NCBI GenBank assembly: GCA_030123605.1
Contig: CP126123.1
Location: forward strand, 248,001 to 312,000
DNA length: 64,000 nt
DNA from: Nitrospira sp.
GTDB taxonomy: Bacteria; Nitrospirota; Nitrospiria; Nitrospirales; Nitrospiraceae
Direction of reading: 5' to 3'
Below the pieces are notes generated by a model that searched no databases, had not been told where the DNA came from, and was given only the letters and a program-made list of their open reading frames with translations. The position numbers were made by a program, and so were the translations under genes. Within the stretch, counting starts at the first letter, position 1. Each line of letters opens with the position of its first letter. Positions 26,949 through 37,350 of the stretch are shown in pieces.

Positions 26949-29677
26949 ACAGGATCGTGATCGACGGCCGGCCCTATGACGCCGACCCGCAGCATAACCT
27001 GCTGCAGACCTGCCTGTCGCTGGGCTTCAACCTTCCCTACTTCTGCTGGCATCCGGCCCTGGGGTCGGTCGGCGCCTGTCGACAATGTGCCGTCAAACAG
27101 TTCAAGGACGAACATGATCGGCAAGGTCGTCTGGTCATGGCCTGCATGACGCCGGCGGCGGAAGGTACTCATATTTCCATCGAGGACCAGGAGGCCAAGG
27201 AATTCCGCGCCGGTGTGATCGAATGGCTGATGGCGAATCATCCCCATGACTGTCCGGTGTGCGATGAGGGCGGCGAATGCCACCTCCAGGACATGACCGT
27301 CATGACCGGGCATGCCTACCGCCGGTATCCCTTCACGAAACGCACGTTCCGCAATCAGGACCTGGGACCCTTCATTACCCACGAGATGAACCGCTGCATC
27401 CAGTGTTATCGCTGCGTACGGTTTTACCGGGACTATGCGGGAGGGCGGGATTTCAACGCGTTCTCCTCGCGCAATCACGTTTACTTCGGCCGTCATGAAG
27501 ACGGCGTACTGGAGAATGTGTTCAGCGGGAATCTCATCGAAATCTGTCCGACCGGGGTCTTCGACGACAAGACGCTGATGCCCCACTATGTCCGCAAGTG
27601 GGATTTGCAGACGGCGCCGTCCCTCTGCGTGCACTGTAGCCTGGGCTGCAATACGATTGCGGGTGAGCGGCGCGCCTTGCTTCGTCGTATCACGAATCGC
27701 TTCAACAGCTGCGTGAACGGGTATTTTCTCTGTGATCGTGGACGGTTCGGCTACGAAGTCGTCAACAGCGACCGACGCCTCCGCCGTCCGCTCGCCCGCA
27801 GCCGGAAAGGCGCTCCGCTCGCGCCGGTCGAGGCGGGACAGATGATGCAACGGCTGACTCCGCTGCTCGCGGCCTCGAATGGTGTGATCGGAATCGGATC
27901 TCCGCGCGCCTCGCTTGAAGCCAACTTCGCGCTTCGCACACTGGTCGGGCCCGAACGGTTTTATGCGGGCGTCGCAGCACTCGACGCTCGATTGGTGGAA
28001 TCGGTCCTGGAAATTTTACGTCAGGGGCCTGTCGGGTCCGCCTCGATCGCAAACGTGGAACAGGCCGACGCCGTCTTGATCCTGGGCGAGGACTTGATCA
28101 ACACCGCGCCCAGACTGGCGCTGGCGGTTCGTCAGGCCCTGCGTCAGCAGCCGATGCAACAGGCGGACAAGCTGAAGATTCCACGCTGGGACGATGCGGC
28201 GGTTCGGAATGTGACGCAGACCAGACAGGGGCCGCTGTTCATCGCGCTCACCGGCAACGGCGGTGACCTGGCGGAGGTGGCCACAGAGATTTACTATGCC
28301 GCACCGGACGATCTGGCTCGACTCGGCTTCGCAATCGCGCAACAGGTGGATCAGAGCGCCCCGGCCGTGCCGGCCCTCTCACCGGCGGTCATGGAGTCGG
28401 CCCGGCGGATCGCCGGCGCGCTTCGGAATGCCGAGCGACCGGTGATCATCTCCGGAACCGGATGCGGGAGCGAATCGGTCATTCAGGCCGCAGCCCAGGT
28501 AGCCTGGGCGCTCAAACGGAAGGGCCGCGCCTCGCAACTCTGCTACAGCCTACCGGAATGCAACAGTGCAGGGCTGGCGCTCATGGGAGGCAAGGCCCTC
28601 GCGGAGGCGTTCGAGACGGTAGGGGAGGAGACGGTACAGGCCGTCGTTATCCTGGAAAACGATCTCTACCGCCGAGCTGATCCGGCGACGGTGGATGCCT
28701 TCCTTGGTTGCGACAAACAGGTCGTCGTGCTGGATCATCTGGAACAGGCGACGGCAACGAAGGCCGATGTGCTGCTCACGGCCGGTACCTTCGCCGAAAC
28801 CGACGGGACCCTGGTGAACAACGAGGGGCGCGCGCAGCGCTTCTATCAGGTCTTCGTGCCGGACGGAGATTGCCAAGAGAGTTGGCGCTGGATCAAGGAT
28901 CTGGCCGCAGCGTCGCGCCGTTCCGATCTGGAGGGGATGACGGACTGGAAGGAATTGGACGATGTCGTCCGCGCGATGTCCGAACGATTGCCGCTGTTTC
29001 GTCGGCTCACCGAGGTGGCGCCCCCGGCGGAGTTTCGGCTGGTCGGACAGAAAATTCCCCGTCAGACCTTTCGGGTCAGCGGGCGCACCGCCCTCCGGCC
29101 GCTTCCCATGTTGCAGGATGCGATGCATGAACCGGCGCCGCCGGATGATCCGGATTCCCCGCTGGCCTTTTCCATGGAAGGGTATCCCGGGCAGCCGCCC
29201 TCGCCTCTGTTGCCCCATTACTGGGCCCCGGGATGGAATTCAGTTCAATCGCTGAACAAATTTCAATCCGAGGTGGGAGGGTCCCTGCGCGAGGAAAATC
29301 CCGGCATCCGACTGCTTGAACCGGCGGACCGGTCGGAGCCTCGGTATTTCAAGGACATTCCGAAACCGTTTCAGCGGCGCGAGGGGACCTGGTTGATTCT
29401 GCCGCTCTGGCAGATCTTCGGGAGCGAGGAACTGAGCGCTGAGGCTTCCGCCCTGGCGCAACGCATTCCGGACGTTTCGTTGACGTTGCATCCGGATGAT
29501 GCGCGCAGGCTGAACCTGCAGGCGGGTGGTTACGTAAAGGTCACCCTTGACGGACGGCCTGCGACGGTACGCGTGGCGCTCGCTTCTGCGATGCCTCAAG
29601 GGACTGCCGGCCTCGCGATGGTCAGCGAGTGGTCCGCGACGTTGCTGCCGCAATGGAGTCCGCTCACCGCTGTGTGA
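26945..29677 (+). CDS. nuoG: NADH-quinone oxidoreductase subunit G (910 aa)
   Basis: N-terminal 2Fe-2S ligands Cys34, Cys45, Cys48, Cys67; then the His-Cys cluster motif ([12 protein letters not shown]), a 4Fe-4S set (CIQCYRC and EICPTG), and a CVHCSLGC motif at the start of the molybdopterin-oxidoreductase-like domain, which keeps the fold but not molybdenum chemistry in complex I. The C-terminal part ([25 protein letters not shown]) is the molydopterin-dinucleotide-binding-like domain. Length is normal for the long NuoG type. Overlaps nuoF by four bases and ends four bases before nuoH. Confidence 0.95.
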   Translation: MNRIVIDGRPYDADPQHNLLQTCLSLGFNLPYFCWHPALGSVGACRQCAVKQFKDEHDRQGRLVMACMTPAAEGTHISIEDQEAKEFRAGVIEWLMANHPHDCPVCDEGGECHLQDMTVMTGHAYRRYPFTKRTFRNQDLGPFITHEMNRCIQCYRCVRFYRDYAGGRDFNAFSSRNHVYFGRHEDGVLENVFSGNLIEICPTGVFDDKTLMPHYVRKWDLQTAPSLCVHCSLGCNTIAGERRALLRRITNRFNSCVNGYFLCDRGRFGYEVVNSDRRLRRPLARSRKGAPLAPVEAGQMMQRLTPLLAASNGVIGIGSPRASLEANFALRTLVGPERFYAGVAALDARLVESVLEILRQGPVGSASIANVEQADAVLILGEDLINTAPRLALAVRQALRQQPMQQADKLKIPRWDDAAVRNVTQTRQGPLFIALTGNGGDLAEVATEIYYAAPDDLARLGFAIAQQVDQSAPAVPALSPAVMESARRIAGALRNAERPVIISGTGCGSESVIQAAAQVAWALKRKGRASQLCYSLPECNSAGLALMGGKALAEAFETVGEETVQAVVILENDLYRRADPATVDAFLGCDKQVVVLDHLEQATATKADVLLTAGTFAETDGTLVNNEGRAQRFYQVFVPDGDCQESWRWIKDLAAASRRSDLEGMTDWKELDDVVRAMSERLPLFRRLTEVAPPAEFRLVGQKIPRQTFRVSGRTALRPLPMLQDAMHEPAPPDDPDSPLAFSMEGYPGQPPSPLLPHYWAPGWNSVQSLNKFQSEVGGSLREENPGIRLLEPADRSEPRYFKDIPKPFQRREGTWLILPLWQIFGSEELSAEASALAQRIPDVSLTLHPDDARRLNLQAGGYVKVTLDGRPATVRVALASAMPQGTAGLAMVSEWSATLLPQWSPLTAV

Positions 29678-29681
29678 CGAT

Positions 29682-30644
29682 ATGGATGAAGTGCTTGTCA
29701 CAGCCGGGCGCAGCGTTACCTTGTTGACGGTCCTGCTGACCTTTGCCGCCCTGTTGATTTGGGTGGAACGGCGGCTCCTGGGACTCTGGCAGGACCGGTA
29801 CGGCCCGAATCGGGTCGGCCGATTCGGCATACTCCAGGTCGTGGCGGACATGATCAAGATTTTCATGAAAGAGGACTGGGTGCCGGCGTTTGCCGACAAG
29901 CCTCTGTTCATCCTGGCGCCGGCCGTCATCATGGTGACGATCCTGATGTCATTCGTGGTCCTGCCCTTCACGCCATCGTTCGTCGTGGCGGACTTGAACA
30001 TCGGGCTGTTGTTCGTCCTGGCTATGTCCTCCTTGACGGCCTACAGCGCGGTGCTGGCCGGCTGGGCGTCCAACAATAAGTATGCTTTGCTCGGAGGGCT
30101 GCGGGCCTCTGCTCAGATGCTGAGTTATGAAGTCTTCATGGGGCTGTCCGTCATGGGGGTCGTGATGCTGGCCGGGTCGTTCAACCTCCGCGAGATCATC
30201 CAAGCGCAACAAGGGTTGTGGTTCTGCATTCCTCAGTGGCCGGGGTTCGTGATCTTCATGGTCGCCGGTTTTGCCGAAACCAAGCGGGTTCCCTTCGACA
30301 TCCCCGAAGCCGAAGCAGAACTGGTGGCCGGCTACCATACCGAGTATTCCGGAATGAAGTTCGGAATGTTCTTCGTGGGAGAATATCTCGGCATCCTCCT
30401 CATTTCGGCGCTGATCGTCGTGCTGTTTTTCGGGGGTTGGCAAGGACCCTGGCTGCCGCCGGCCCTGTGGTTCTTCATCAAGACCTCGTTGTTCATTGCG
30501 CTGTTCATCCTCGTCCGGGCGACCCTGCCGCGGTTGCGGTTCGATCAATTGATGGCGTTCGGATGGAAAATCATGCTGCCGCTGGCGCTGCTCAACCTAC
30601 TCGTGACCGGCGCCCTCGTGCTCTCGCATCGAACTGCGGCGTAA
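29682..30644 (+). CDS. nuoH: NADH-quinone oxidoreductase subunit H
   Basis: I start at the ATG at 29682, four bases after the nuoG stop; upstream in-frame codons overlap nuoG and are not NuoH-like. The 320-aa membrane protein has the family signatures [32 protein letters not shown] and [27 protein letters not shown], the acidic loops beside the quinone tunnel. Eight transmembrane helices are expected and hydrophobic stretches fit. It connects the iron-sulfur arm to the proton-pumping arm. Confidence 0.95.
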   Translation: MDEVLVTAGRSVTLLTVLLTFAALLIWVERRLLGLWQDRYGPNRVGRFGILQVVADMIKIFMKEDWVPAFADKPLFILAPAVIMVTILMSFVVLPFTPSFVVADLNIGLLFVLAMSSLTAYSAVLAGWASNNKYALLGGLRASAQMLSYEVFMGLSVMGVVMLAGSFNLREIIQAQQGLWFCIPQWPGFVIFMVAGFAETKRVPFDIPEAEAELVAGYHTEYSGMKFGMFFVGEYLGILLISALIVVLFFGGWQGPWLPPALWFFIKTSLFIALFILVRATLPRLRFDQLMAFGWKIMLPLALLNLLVTGALVLSHRTAA

Positions 30645-30659
30645 CGGCCCGGAGCATCT

Positions 30660-31184
30660 ATGTGGAATATGTGGAATATGCTGAGAGGGATCTGGCTCGT
30701 TTTTCTGCACGCCTTCAGGCGTCGGGTGACGGTGCAATATCCTGAGGAGCGGCCCTACCTGCCGCCCCGGTGGCGGGGACGGATTATTCTCTCCCGCGAT
30801 CCCGACGGCCTGGAGCGTTGTGTCGGCTGTTATCTCTGCGCGGTGGCCTGCCCGGTGGATTGCATCGCGCTGCAAGCGACGGAAGACGAGTCCGGGCGGC
30901 GATACCCGGAATGGTTCCGCATCAACTTTTCGCGGTGCATCTTCTGCGGCTACTGCGAAGAGGCCTGCCCCACCTATGCCATTCAGCTCACCACCGACTT
31001 TGAGATGAGCGAGTATGAGCGGCGGAATCTGGTATACGAGAAAGAAGATTTGCTGATCGACGGGACAGGCAAGTATCCTGGCTACAACTTTTATCGGGTG
31101 TCCGGAGTCCGCATCGGCGGGAAGGACAAGGGCGAGGCGGAACGCGAGGCGGCGCCGGTGGATGTACGAAGCTTGATGCCTTGA
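30660..31184 (+). CDS. nuoI: NADH-quinone oxidoreductase subunit I (two 4Fe-4S clusters)
   Basis: The 174-aa product has two ferredoxin-type motifs, [12 protein letters not shown] and [12 protein letters not shown], that carry clusters N6a and N6b. Short N-terminal amphipathic region ([15 protein letters not shown]) as in the family, anchoring to the membrane face. Lies 15 bp after nuoH; no strong ribosome site is visible before the ATG, so coupling to nuoH is likely. The stop overlaps a possible upstream start of nuoJ. Confidence 0.95.
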   Translation: MWNMWNMLRGIWLVFLHAFRRRVTVQYPEERPYLPPRWRGRIILSRDPDGLERCVGCYLCAVACPVDCIALQATEDESGRRYPEWFRINFSRCIFCGYCEEACPTYAIQLTTDFEMSEYERRNLVYEKEDLLIDGTGKYPGYNFYRVSGVRIGGKDKGEAEREAAPVDVRSLMP

Positions 31185-31234
31185 TGGCGGCTCTGAGAAC
31201 CGCGTGGCACAGCCGAGAAACCGGGGGTGTGGAG

Positions 31235-31747
31235 ATGGAGGCCTTGTTTTACATCGCGGCGTTGGTCGGGGTGGCCGCGACCGGCATGGTCATCACCAGA
31301 CACAACGCGGTGCACGCGCTGCTCTACTTGATCGTATCGCTGCTGGCCGTCGCGCTGATCTTCTTTCTCCTCGGGGCTCCGTTCGTCGCGGCGCTGGAGG
31401 TCATGATCTACGCCGGCGCCATCATGGTCTTGTTTCTGTTTGTGGTGATGATGTTGAACCAAGGGCCTTCGACGGTGGAACAGGAACGGCGTTGGCTGCA
31501 GCCCGGCATGTGGACCGGTCCGTCGATCCTGGCGGTCATCTTGCTCGGGGAGCTCGTCTATTTGTTCGGTTCCGGGACGGTGCAAGACATCCACGCCATC
31601 GTCCCGGTCGATCCGAAACAGGTGAGTTTGGTGCTGTTGGGGCCCTATCTGATCGGTGTCGAGTTGGCTTCCATGCTTCTGCTGCCGGGGCTAATCGGGG
31701 CCTACCACTTGGGTCGCCGCCTCACGAAAGCGGAGGCTTCCACGTGA
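31235..31747 (+). CDS. nuoJ: NADH-quinone oxidoreductase subunit J
   Basis: I prefer the ATG at 31235 ([13 protein letters not shown]), which matches the usual N-terminus of NuoJ; an ATG at 31184 overlapping the nuoI stop would add 17 non-conserved residues. The 170-aa protein has five hydrophobic helices, including [26 protein letters not shown] and [19 protein letters not shown], the NuoJ signature with the pi-bulge helix. Membrane subunit. It ends within the GTGA start of nuoK. Confidence 0.93.
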   Translation: MEALFYIAALVGVAATGMVITRHNAVHALLYLIVSLLAVALIFFLLGAPFVAALEVMIYAGAIMVLFLFVVMMLNQGPSTVEQERRWLQPGMWTGPSILAVILLGELVYLFGSGTVQDIHAIVPVDPKQVSLVLLGPYLIGVELASMLLLPGLIGAYHLGRRLTKAEAST

Positions 31748-32061
31748 CCACGACTGCGTCGCTTCCCTTGATGCAGGGGTTACTGCTGGCCGGACTCTTG
31801 TTCGGACTCGGATTGATCGGGTTGCTCGTGCGCCGCAACATCATCTTCGTGCTGATGGCGGTCGAGATCATGCTGAATGCCGCCGGACTGGCCTTCGTCG
31901 TGGCCGGCGCCCGTTGGGGACAGGCCGATGGGCAAGTCATGTTCCTGTTCGTCCTCGCGTTGGCGGCGGCGGAGGTCTCCGTAGGATTGGCGCTCGTGTT
32001 GCGGTTTTATCGTGAGTTCAACCAGCTTGATGCCGACGCAGCTTGCAGGATGTGGGGCTAG
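31744..32061 (+). CDS. nuoK: NADH-quinone oxidoreductase subunit K
   Basis: GTG start at 31744 overlapping the nuoJ stop by four bases (GTGA). 105 aa with three helices; the conserved glutamates of the proton path are present in [15 protein letters not shown] and [15 protein letters not shown]. The N-terminus is about ten residues longer than short NuoK forms. The stop is followed one base later by the ATG of nuoL. Confidence 0.94.
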   Translation: MTTTASLPLMQGLLLAGLLFGLGLIGLLVRRNIIFVLMAVEIMLNAAGLAFVVAGARWGQADGQVMFLFVLALAAAEVSVGLALVLRFYREFNQLDADAACRMWG

Positions 32062-32062
32062 G

Positions 32063-33955
32063 ATGCTCGAACTGCTTTGGCTGGTGCCCGCGCTCCCGTT
32101 TTTCGGATCGGCACTCTTGGCCGTCGCAGGAGGATGGTGCTCTCGCAGGGTCCTGACAGTGGTCGGAGTCGGTTCCGTCGCCGGTTCGATGATCGTGGCG
32201 GGACTCGTCGGCTTCCGGTTCCTTCGGTCGGTCCATTCCGACCCCGTCTACGGCCAGACGCTGTGGACCTGGATGGGTGTCTCCGGCTTTGCCCCGACCA
32301 TCGGTTTCCATCTGGATGCCCTTTCGCTCGTGATGATGCTGGTCATCACGGTCGTGAGCCTGCTCATTCATGTGTATTCCACCGAGTTCATGATCGACGA
32401 CGAGGGCTACCGCCGTTTCTTTGCCTACATGAACCTGTTTGTCGCCTCGATGTTGACGCTGGTGCTGGCGGACAATCTGCTGCTGCTCTACCTGGGGTGG
32501 GAGGGAGTCGGGCTCTGCAGTTATCTCCTGATCGGGTTCTGGTACCGCGAGCCGGTGAACGGGCAGGCGGCGCAGAAGGCCTTCATCGTGACACGCCTGG
32601 GGGATGCCGCGCTGGCGGTCGGGCTCTTCCTCCTGTTTGCCCGCTTGAACACGTTGAACATTCAGGATCTCCTGCAGCGCGCCGCATCCCAATGGTCCGT
32701 CGGGTCAGGGCTCGCGATTGCCGCGGCGGCGTTGCTGCTCGGCGGTGCCGTCGGGAAGTCCGCTCAACTTCCCCTCCAGGTCTGGCTTCCCGACGCCATG
32801 GCCGGGCCGACTCCCGTGAGCGCCCTCATCCATGCGGCCACCATGGTGACGGCAGGGGTCTACCTGATCGCGCGCATGCAGGGGCTCTACAATCTGGCCC
32901 CCTCCGTTCAAACCGCGGTGGCCGTCGTCGGCGCCCTCACGCTGCTGTTGGCCGGCTGCAGCGCTCTGGTCCAACGCGACATCAAACGCGTGCTGGCCTA
33001 TTCCACGATCAGCCAGATCGGGTATATGTTTTTGGCTCTCGGAGTGGGAGCCTGGACCGGGGCGATATTTCACTTCATGACCCATGCTTTCTTCAAGGCG
33101 TTGCTGTTTCTTTCCGCCGGAGCCGTGATCCTCAGCCTCCATGAGGAGCACGATATTTATGAGATGGGCGGACTGCGGACGGAACTCCCGGTCTGTTTCT
33201 GGACGTTCGTGGTCGGAGCCGCTTCGCTGGCCGGGTTGCCGCTGATCACCGCGGGTTTTTACAGCAAGGACGGAATTCTTCTGGATGTCTGGGCTTCCCC
33301 CCTGGGCGGGCCTTGGTTGTGGGCCGCCGGTATGCTCGGAGCCTTGCTTACTGCAATCTATAGCTTTCGCCTGGTCTTCGTGGTCTTTTTCGGTGAACGA
33401 CGGACCGCGGTCGGCTCGAAACCTGGTCGGGCGATGACCCTGCCCTTGGTCCTGCTTGCCGGGCTCTCTCTCGTCGCCGGTTATGTCGAACTGCCGAAGC
33501 TGTTGGGGAACGTCCACCTGTTCAACGAATTGTTGCGCACCGTGCAGCCGGTGACGGAATACGACAACCTCTCCACCGGAACGCACGTCGCGCTCCTGCT
33601 GTTCACCATGGTGGTGGCTCTGCTCGGCATCTCGATCGCCTACCTGTTGTTCCTCCTGCGCCCGGGCCTCGCGACGGCCGTAGCAGGGACCGGGTGGGGC
33701 GGAGCCCTGTCTCGATGCTGGTTCGAAGGGTGGGGGTTCGACCGGCTGTACGACAGGCTGTTCGTTCGTCCGTTTCTGTGGGCGGCCAGAGTCAATCAAG
33801 ACGATCTGATCGACCAGGTCTATCGATACGTGGCTTGGCTCTGCCGGTTGCTCTACGGCGCGCTCCACCGGATGCAAACCGGACAGGTCCGTTGGTATGC
33901 CGCCGTGCTGGCGACCGGATCGATCGCGATGATCGCCATCGTGGTGTTCTCATGA
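32063..33955 (+). CDS. nuoL: NADH-quinone oxidoreductase subunit L (630 aa)
   Basis: ATG at 32063, one base after the nuoK stop. Antiporter-like proton-pumping subunit. Signatures: FVASMLTLVLADNLLLLYLGWEGVGLCSYLLIGFW, LPDAMAGPTPVSALIHAATMVTAGVYL (conserved Lys in PLQVWL precedes), HAFFKALLFLSAGAVI, and the C-terminal long lateral helix and last TM. Length is in the normal range for the complete protein. The stop overlaps the nuoM ATG by four bases. Confidence 0.95.
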   Translation: MLELLWLVPALPFFGSALLAVAGGWCSRRVLTVVGVGSVAGSMIVAGLVGFRFLRSVHSDPVYGQTLWTWMGVSGFAPTIGFHLDALSLVMMLVITVVSLLIHVYSTEFMIDDEGYRRFFAYMNLFVASMLTLVLADNLLLLYLGWEGVGLCSYLLIGFWYREPVNGQAAQKAFIVTRLGDAALAVGLFLLFARLNTLNIQDLLQRAASQWSVGSGLAIAAAALLLGGAVGKSAQLPLQVWLPDAMAGPTPVSALIHAATMVTAGVYLIARMQGLYNLAPSVQTAVAVVGALTLLLAGCSALVQRDIKRVLAYSTISQIGYMFLALGVGAWTGAIFHFMTHAFFKALLFLSAGAVILSLHEEHDIYEMGGLRTELPVCFWTFVVGAASLAGLPLITAGFYSKDGILLDVWASPLGGPWLWAAGMLGALLTAIYSFRLVFVVFFGERRTAVGSKPGRAMTLPLVLLAGLSLVAGYVELPKLLGNVHLFNELLRTVQPVTEYDNLSTGTHVALLLFTMVVALLGISIAYLLFLLRPGLATAVAGTGWGGALSRCWFEGWGFDRLYDRLFVRPFLWAARVNQDDLIDQVYRYVAWLCRLLYGALHRMQTGQVRWYAAVLATGSIAMIAIVVFS

Positions 33956-35451
33956 TCTTGGCTTGGTTGATCATCATCCTGTTGGTCGCCGGTGTTCTGG
34001 CCTGGGCTCTCGAACGTCGAGATCGGGAGTGGCCGCGCCGAATCGCCCTTGCTGCGTTGGCGATCGACCTCATTCTGGGACTGACCCTCTGGGATGCGCG
34101 CGGTGATCAAACCGGCATGGCGCAAGGAGCGCACTGGATGGCCGAACTGTCTGCTCAGTGGATACCCCGGTTCGGCATCAGCCTGCACCTTGCGATGGAC
34201 GGGCTGAGCCTGCTGCTGGTCCTGCTCACGCTCTTCCTCGGTCTCGTGTCCGTGGCTGCGTCCTGGACGGAGATCACGACACGGGTCGGATTCTTTCACT
34301 TCAATCTTCTGTGGGTCTTGGCAGGGGTGGTCGGGGTCTTTCTCGCCATGGACCTGTTCCTCTTCTTTGTCTTTTGGGAAGTGATGCTGGTGCCGATGTA
34401 TTTTCTGATCAGCATCTGGGGACATGAGAACCGGGTCTATGCCGCGGTCAAATTCTTCCTCTTTACCCAGGCCGGCAGCCTGCTGATGCTGATTGCGATC
34501 ATCGGATTGACCGCCATCCATTATCGGCAGACCGGCTTGCTGACGTTCGACTACGGGGCCCTGTTGGGCACCGCCGTGGATCCGACCACGGCGATGTGGC
34601 TCATGCTGGGGTTTTTCGCGGCTTTCGCCGTGAAACTTCCGGTCGTGCCCTTTCACACCTGGCTCCCGGATGCCCATACCGAGGCCCCGACTGCAGGCAG
34701 TGTCGTCCTGGCCGGTCTCCTGCTCAAGACCGGAGCCTACGGCCTCCTGCGATTCACCGTACCGTTGTTTCCCGAGGCTGCGCAATCCTTCGCGCCTGTC
34801 GCGATGGGCTTGGGAGTGGTCGGTATTTTCTACGGGGGAGTCCTTGCGTTTGCGCAGACCGATCTCAAACGCCTGGTGGCCTACAGCAGCATCAGTCACC
34901 TGGGGTTCGTGCTCCTCGGCATCTTTGCGGGGAACGCCCTCGCGCTGGAAGGGGCGGTCATGCAGATGCTCGCGCACGGAATCACGACCGGGGCCCTGTT
35001 CGTCTTGGTCGGGGCGTTGCAGGAACGGTTGCATACGCGCGACATGCGCCGGATGGGAGGCCTCTGGGCGACCACCCCGAGATTCGGCGCCATCGGGCTT
35101 TTCTTCGCCATCGCTTCCCTCGGGCTTCCGGGCTTGGGAAACTTCGTGGGGGAATTTCTCGTGATGTTGGGAACCTATCGGGTCAGTATGCCGATGGCGG
35201 CGCTCGCGTCGCTGGGAGTCGTAGTGGCGACCGTCTATTCGCTCGCGCTCGTCCAGCAGGCCTTCCACGGCCAGGCTCGTGAACAATGGAAGGTCGACGA
35301 TTTGTCACTGTGGTCCTTGGTTTCGTTGGGTGCCATGATCGTCTTACAGCTCTGGTTGGGGCTGTATCCCCAGCCGGTGCTTGAAACGGCCGGGCAAGCT
35401 CTGCAGGCTCTGTCCGGGTTCGGCGACGCGACCATGGTCGTGAGGAGATAG
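33952..35451 (+). CDS. nuoM: NADH-quinone oxidoreductase subunit M (499 aa)
   Basis: ATG at 33952 in an ATGA overlap with nuoL. Second antiporter-like subunit: FVFWEVMLVPMYFLISIWG with the conserved Glu, KLPVVPFHTWLPDAHTEAPTAGSVVLAGLLLKTGAYGLLRF, and SSISHLGFVLLGIF are classic NuoM sequence. About 14 transmembrane helices are expected. Ends three bases before nuoN. Confidence 0.95.
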   Translation: MILAWLIIILLVAGVLAWALERRDREWPRRIALAALAIDLILGLTLWDARGDQTGMAQGAHWMAELSAQWIPRFGISLHLAMDGLSLLLVLLTLFLGLVSVAASWTEITTRVGFFHFNLLWVLAGVVGVFLAMDLFLFFVFWEVMLVPMYFLISIWGHENRVYAAVKFFLFTQAGSLLMLIAIIGLTAIHYRQTGLLTFDYGALLGTAVDPTTAMWLMLGFFAAFAVKLPVVPFHTWLPDAHTEAPTAGSVVLAGLLLKTGAYGLLRFTVPLFPEAAQSFAPVAMGLGVVGIFYGGVLAFAQTDLKRLVAYSSISHLGFVLLGIFAGNALALEGAVMQMLAHGITTGALFVLVGALQERLHTRDMRRMGGLWATTPRFGAIGLFFAIASLGLPGLGNFVGEFLVMLGTYRVSMPMAALASLGVVVATVYSLALVQQAFHGQAREQWKVDDLSLWSLVSLGAMIVLQLWLGLYPQPVLETAGQALQALSGFGDATMVVRR

Positions 35452-35454
35452 GGC

Positions 35455-36906
35455 ATGGCCTCGGCTGATTTCTTGGCGCTCCTTCCGCTGCTGGTGACGG
35501 CCGCCTCATCGCTGATCGTTCTCCTGCTCGCGGCATTTCACCGCGCCCATGGACTTGCCGCAGGCGTGACCTCGTCGGGGTTGGCGGTCGCGTTGATGAC
35601 CCTTCCCGTCGCATCCAGGGTCGCCCCGCGACAGGTCACTACGCTCCTCATGGTGGACGCCTATGCGATCTTCTACATCGGGCTGTTGCTGGCGGCGAGT
35701 ATGGCGATTGCGGGGCTTTCATACGGTTATTTGGAAAAGCGAAGGGACAGGCAGGAGGAGTTTTATGTCCTGCTGCTGCTTGCGACGCTCGGTGCGATCA
35801 CCCTGGCTGCCGCGACGCACTTCGCCTCGTTCTTTTTGGGCCTGGAACTCCTCAGCCTGTCCCTCTATGTCTTGATCGCCTATGTGCGGACCGACAGACA
35901 GCCGCTCGAGGCAGGACTCAAGTACCTGATCCTGTCCGGGACCTCTTCCGCATTTCTACTGTTCGGCATGGCGTTGCTGTACTTTCAATCTGGCGCGATG
36001 GGATTCGCAGCCCTGGCGTCTGACCTGGGCCGCCAGACGGAATTGTCCGTGCAAGTCCTGGTCGGCCTGGTCTTGATCTTGACCGGAGTGGGTTTCAAGC
36101 TGGCCTTGGTGCCGTTCCACATGTGGGCGCCCGATGTGTACCAGGGCGCGCCTGCTCCTGTGGCAGCCTTCGTCGCGACCGCCTCGAAGGGTGCGATGGT
36201 CGCGTTGCTCCTCCGTTACTTCACGGAGATCGCCGCCTTTCGCTCCGCGGCGCTCTGGTGGACGATGGCGGGGATCGCCGTCCTTTCCATGTTCGTCGGC
36301 AACCTTCTGGCGCTGCTGCAGGACAACGTCAAGCGCATGCTCGCCTACTCCTCGATCGCTCACCTCGGGTACCTGTTGGTCGCATTGTTGGCCGGCGGGC
36401 CTCTGGCGGTGGAAGCCGTGACGGTCTATCTGACAACCTACTTCATCACGACCATCGGCGCATTCGGTGTCGTCGCGGTCCTGTCCGGACCGAACGGCGA
36501 AGCAGATAGCATGGAAGACTACCGGTCGCTGTTCCGTAGGCGGCCTTGGATTGCCGCGGTTTTCACGATCATGCTGTTGTCGCTCGCGGGAATCCCCCTG
36601 ACCGCGGGGTTCCTCGGTAAGTTTTACGTGATCGCGGCGGGAGTCGACTCTTCCTTGTGGCTGCTGCTCGTCCTTCTCGTGGCCAACAGCGTCATCGGAC
36701 TCTTTTATTACCTGCGCGTGATCGTCGCGATGTTCACCGAGACCGACCTCGGCGATGATCGAGCGTGGAAAGCTCCGGTCATGTCCGCCTCGTATCTGGA
36801 CGGTGTCGTATTGGTCGCGCTCAGCGGTCTCCTGTTCTGGCTCGGTCTCTACCCGGAGCCGTTGATCCGTCTCATACGAACCATGGAGAGGAGCCTCACG
36901 GGATAA
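35455..36906 (+). CDS. nuoN: NADH-quinone oxidoreductase subunit N (483 aa)
   Basis: Last gene of the operon. Third antiporter-like subunit with LGLELLSLSLYVLIAYVR, FKLALVPFHMWAPDVYQGAPAPVAAFVATASKGA, and LAYSSIAHLGYLLVALL, the NuoN signatures. Starts at ATG 35455, right behind the nuoM stop. No clear terminator hairpin with a T-run was seen in the 440 bp that follow. Confidence 0.95.
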   Translation: MASADFLALLPLLVTAASSLIVLLLAAFHRAHGLAAGVTSSGLAVALMTLPVASRVAPRQVTTLLMVDAYAIFYIGLLLAASMAIAGLSYGYLEKRRDRQEEFYVLLLLATLGAITLAAATHFASFFLGLELLSLSLYVLIAYVRTDRQPLEAGLKYLILSGTSSAFLLFGMALLYFQSGAMGFAALASDLGRQTELSVQVLVGLVLILTGVGFKLALVPFHMWAPDVYQGAPAPVAAFVATASKGAMVALLLRYFTEIAAFRSAALWWTMAGIAVLSMFVGNLLALLQDNVKRMLAYSSIAHLGYLLVALLAGGPLAVEAVTVYLTTYFITTIGAFGVVAVLSGPNGEADSMEDYRSLFRRRPWIAAVFTIMLLSLAGIPLTAGFLGKFYVIAAGVDSSLWLLLVLLVANSVIGLFYYLRVIVAMFTETDLGDDRAWKAPVMSASYLDGVVLVALSGLLFWLGLYPEPLIRLIRTMERSLTG

Positions 36907-37228
36907 CGAAATGAAGATCGGATCACATAGTGACATGACGGTACACATCGGAATGACCCCTCGATACCTGGACTCCCGTTGTCACGAAGCCCTGTACGAG
37001 GTCGATATGGGAGTCTATGGGGTGCATGAACGAAGCAACGAGGATGATACCGGCTTCACGGAGGGCGGTCGTGACGAGTTCCCGATCGAAGGCGACCGTC
37101 GGCGGCGTGGGGAGAGCATTCTGCCCGGACAGGTCCGCGCCTGATTGAGCGGCAGTCGTTGTTTGTTCGATCGCATGGACGGAATGGGGACCGGCCGATA
37201 TACGATCTTGAGACGAAAGGAGTCGCCT
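36907..37228 (+). other. Interval of about 320 bp after nuoN with no convincing gene
   Basis: Frames such as 36911-37144 (+) and 36923-37264 (-) are open but lack a ribosome site and family-like sequence. I see no repeats or T-tracts. It probably holds the end of the nuo transcript and the promoter for the short gene and stress-protein gene that follow. Confidence 0.4.
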
Positions 37229-37336
37229 ATGAACGCCGCAGGGTCGCGATCGAGAAACGTGCACCGTTTTACCTCGTTGGTGATGGATGAGGACAAGGTC
37301 ACTGACGTGGCGGTTCCGCCCGGCAACAGGCCGTGA
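37229..37336 (+). CDS. Possible 35-aa peptide upstream of the stress protein
   Basis: ATG at 37229 is preceded at ideal spacing by AAAGGAG (37216-37222), a much stronger site than most genes here. It encodes a short polar peptide (MNAAGSRSRNV..VMDEDKVTDVAVPPG) that ends 14 bp before the next gene. Could be a leader peptide coupling translation to the stress-protein gene, or a small protein. The support is the ribosome site and the position only. Confidence 0.4.
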   Translation: MNAAGSRSRNVHRFTSLVMDEDKVTDVAVPPGNRP

Positions 37337-37350
37337 GGGGGTAAGTAGCC

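Noticed and set aside
31181-31234. Upstream in-frame TTG/ATG starts for nuoJ
   Set aside because: They add 17-18 residues not found at the usual NuoJ start. The overlap with the nuoI stop is attractive, but the ATG at 31235 fits the family better.
32705-35286. Long minus-strand frames over nuoL and nuoM (390 and 477 codons)
   Set aside because: Compositionally odd (Gln/His/Arg/Asp-rich), antisense to well-identified membrane subunits; shadows of the sense codons.
36911-37264. Open frames on both strands after nuoN
   Set aside because: No ribosome site, no family resemblance; treated as intergenic.
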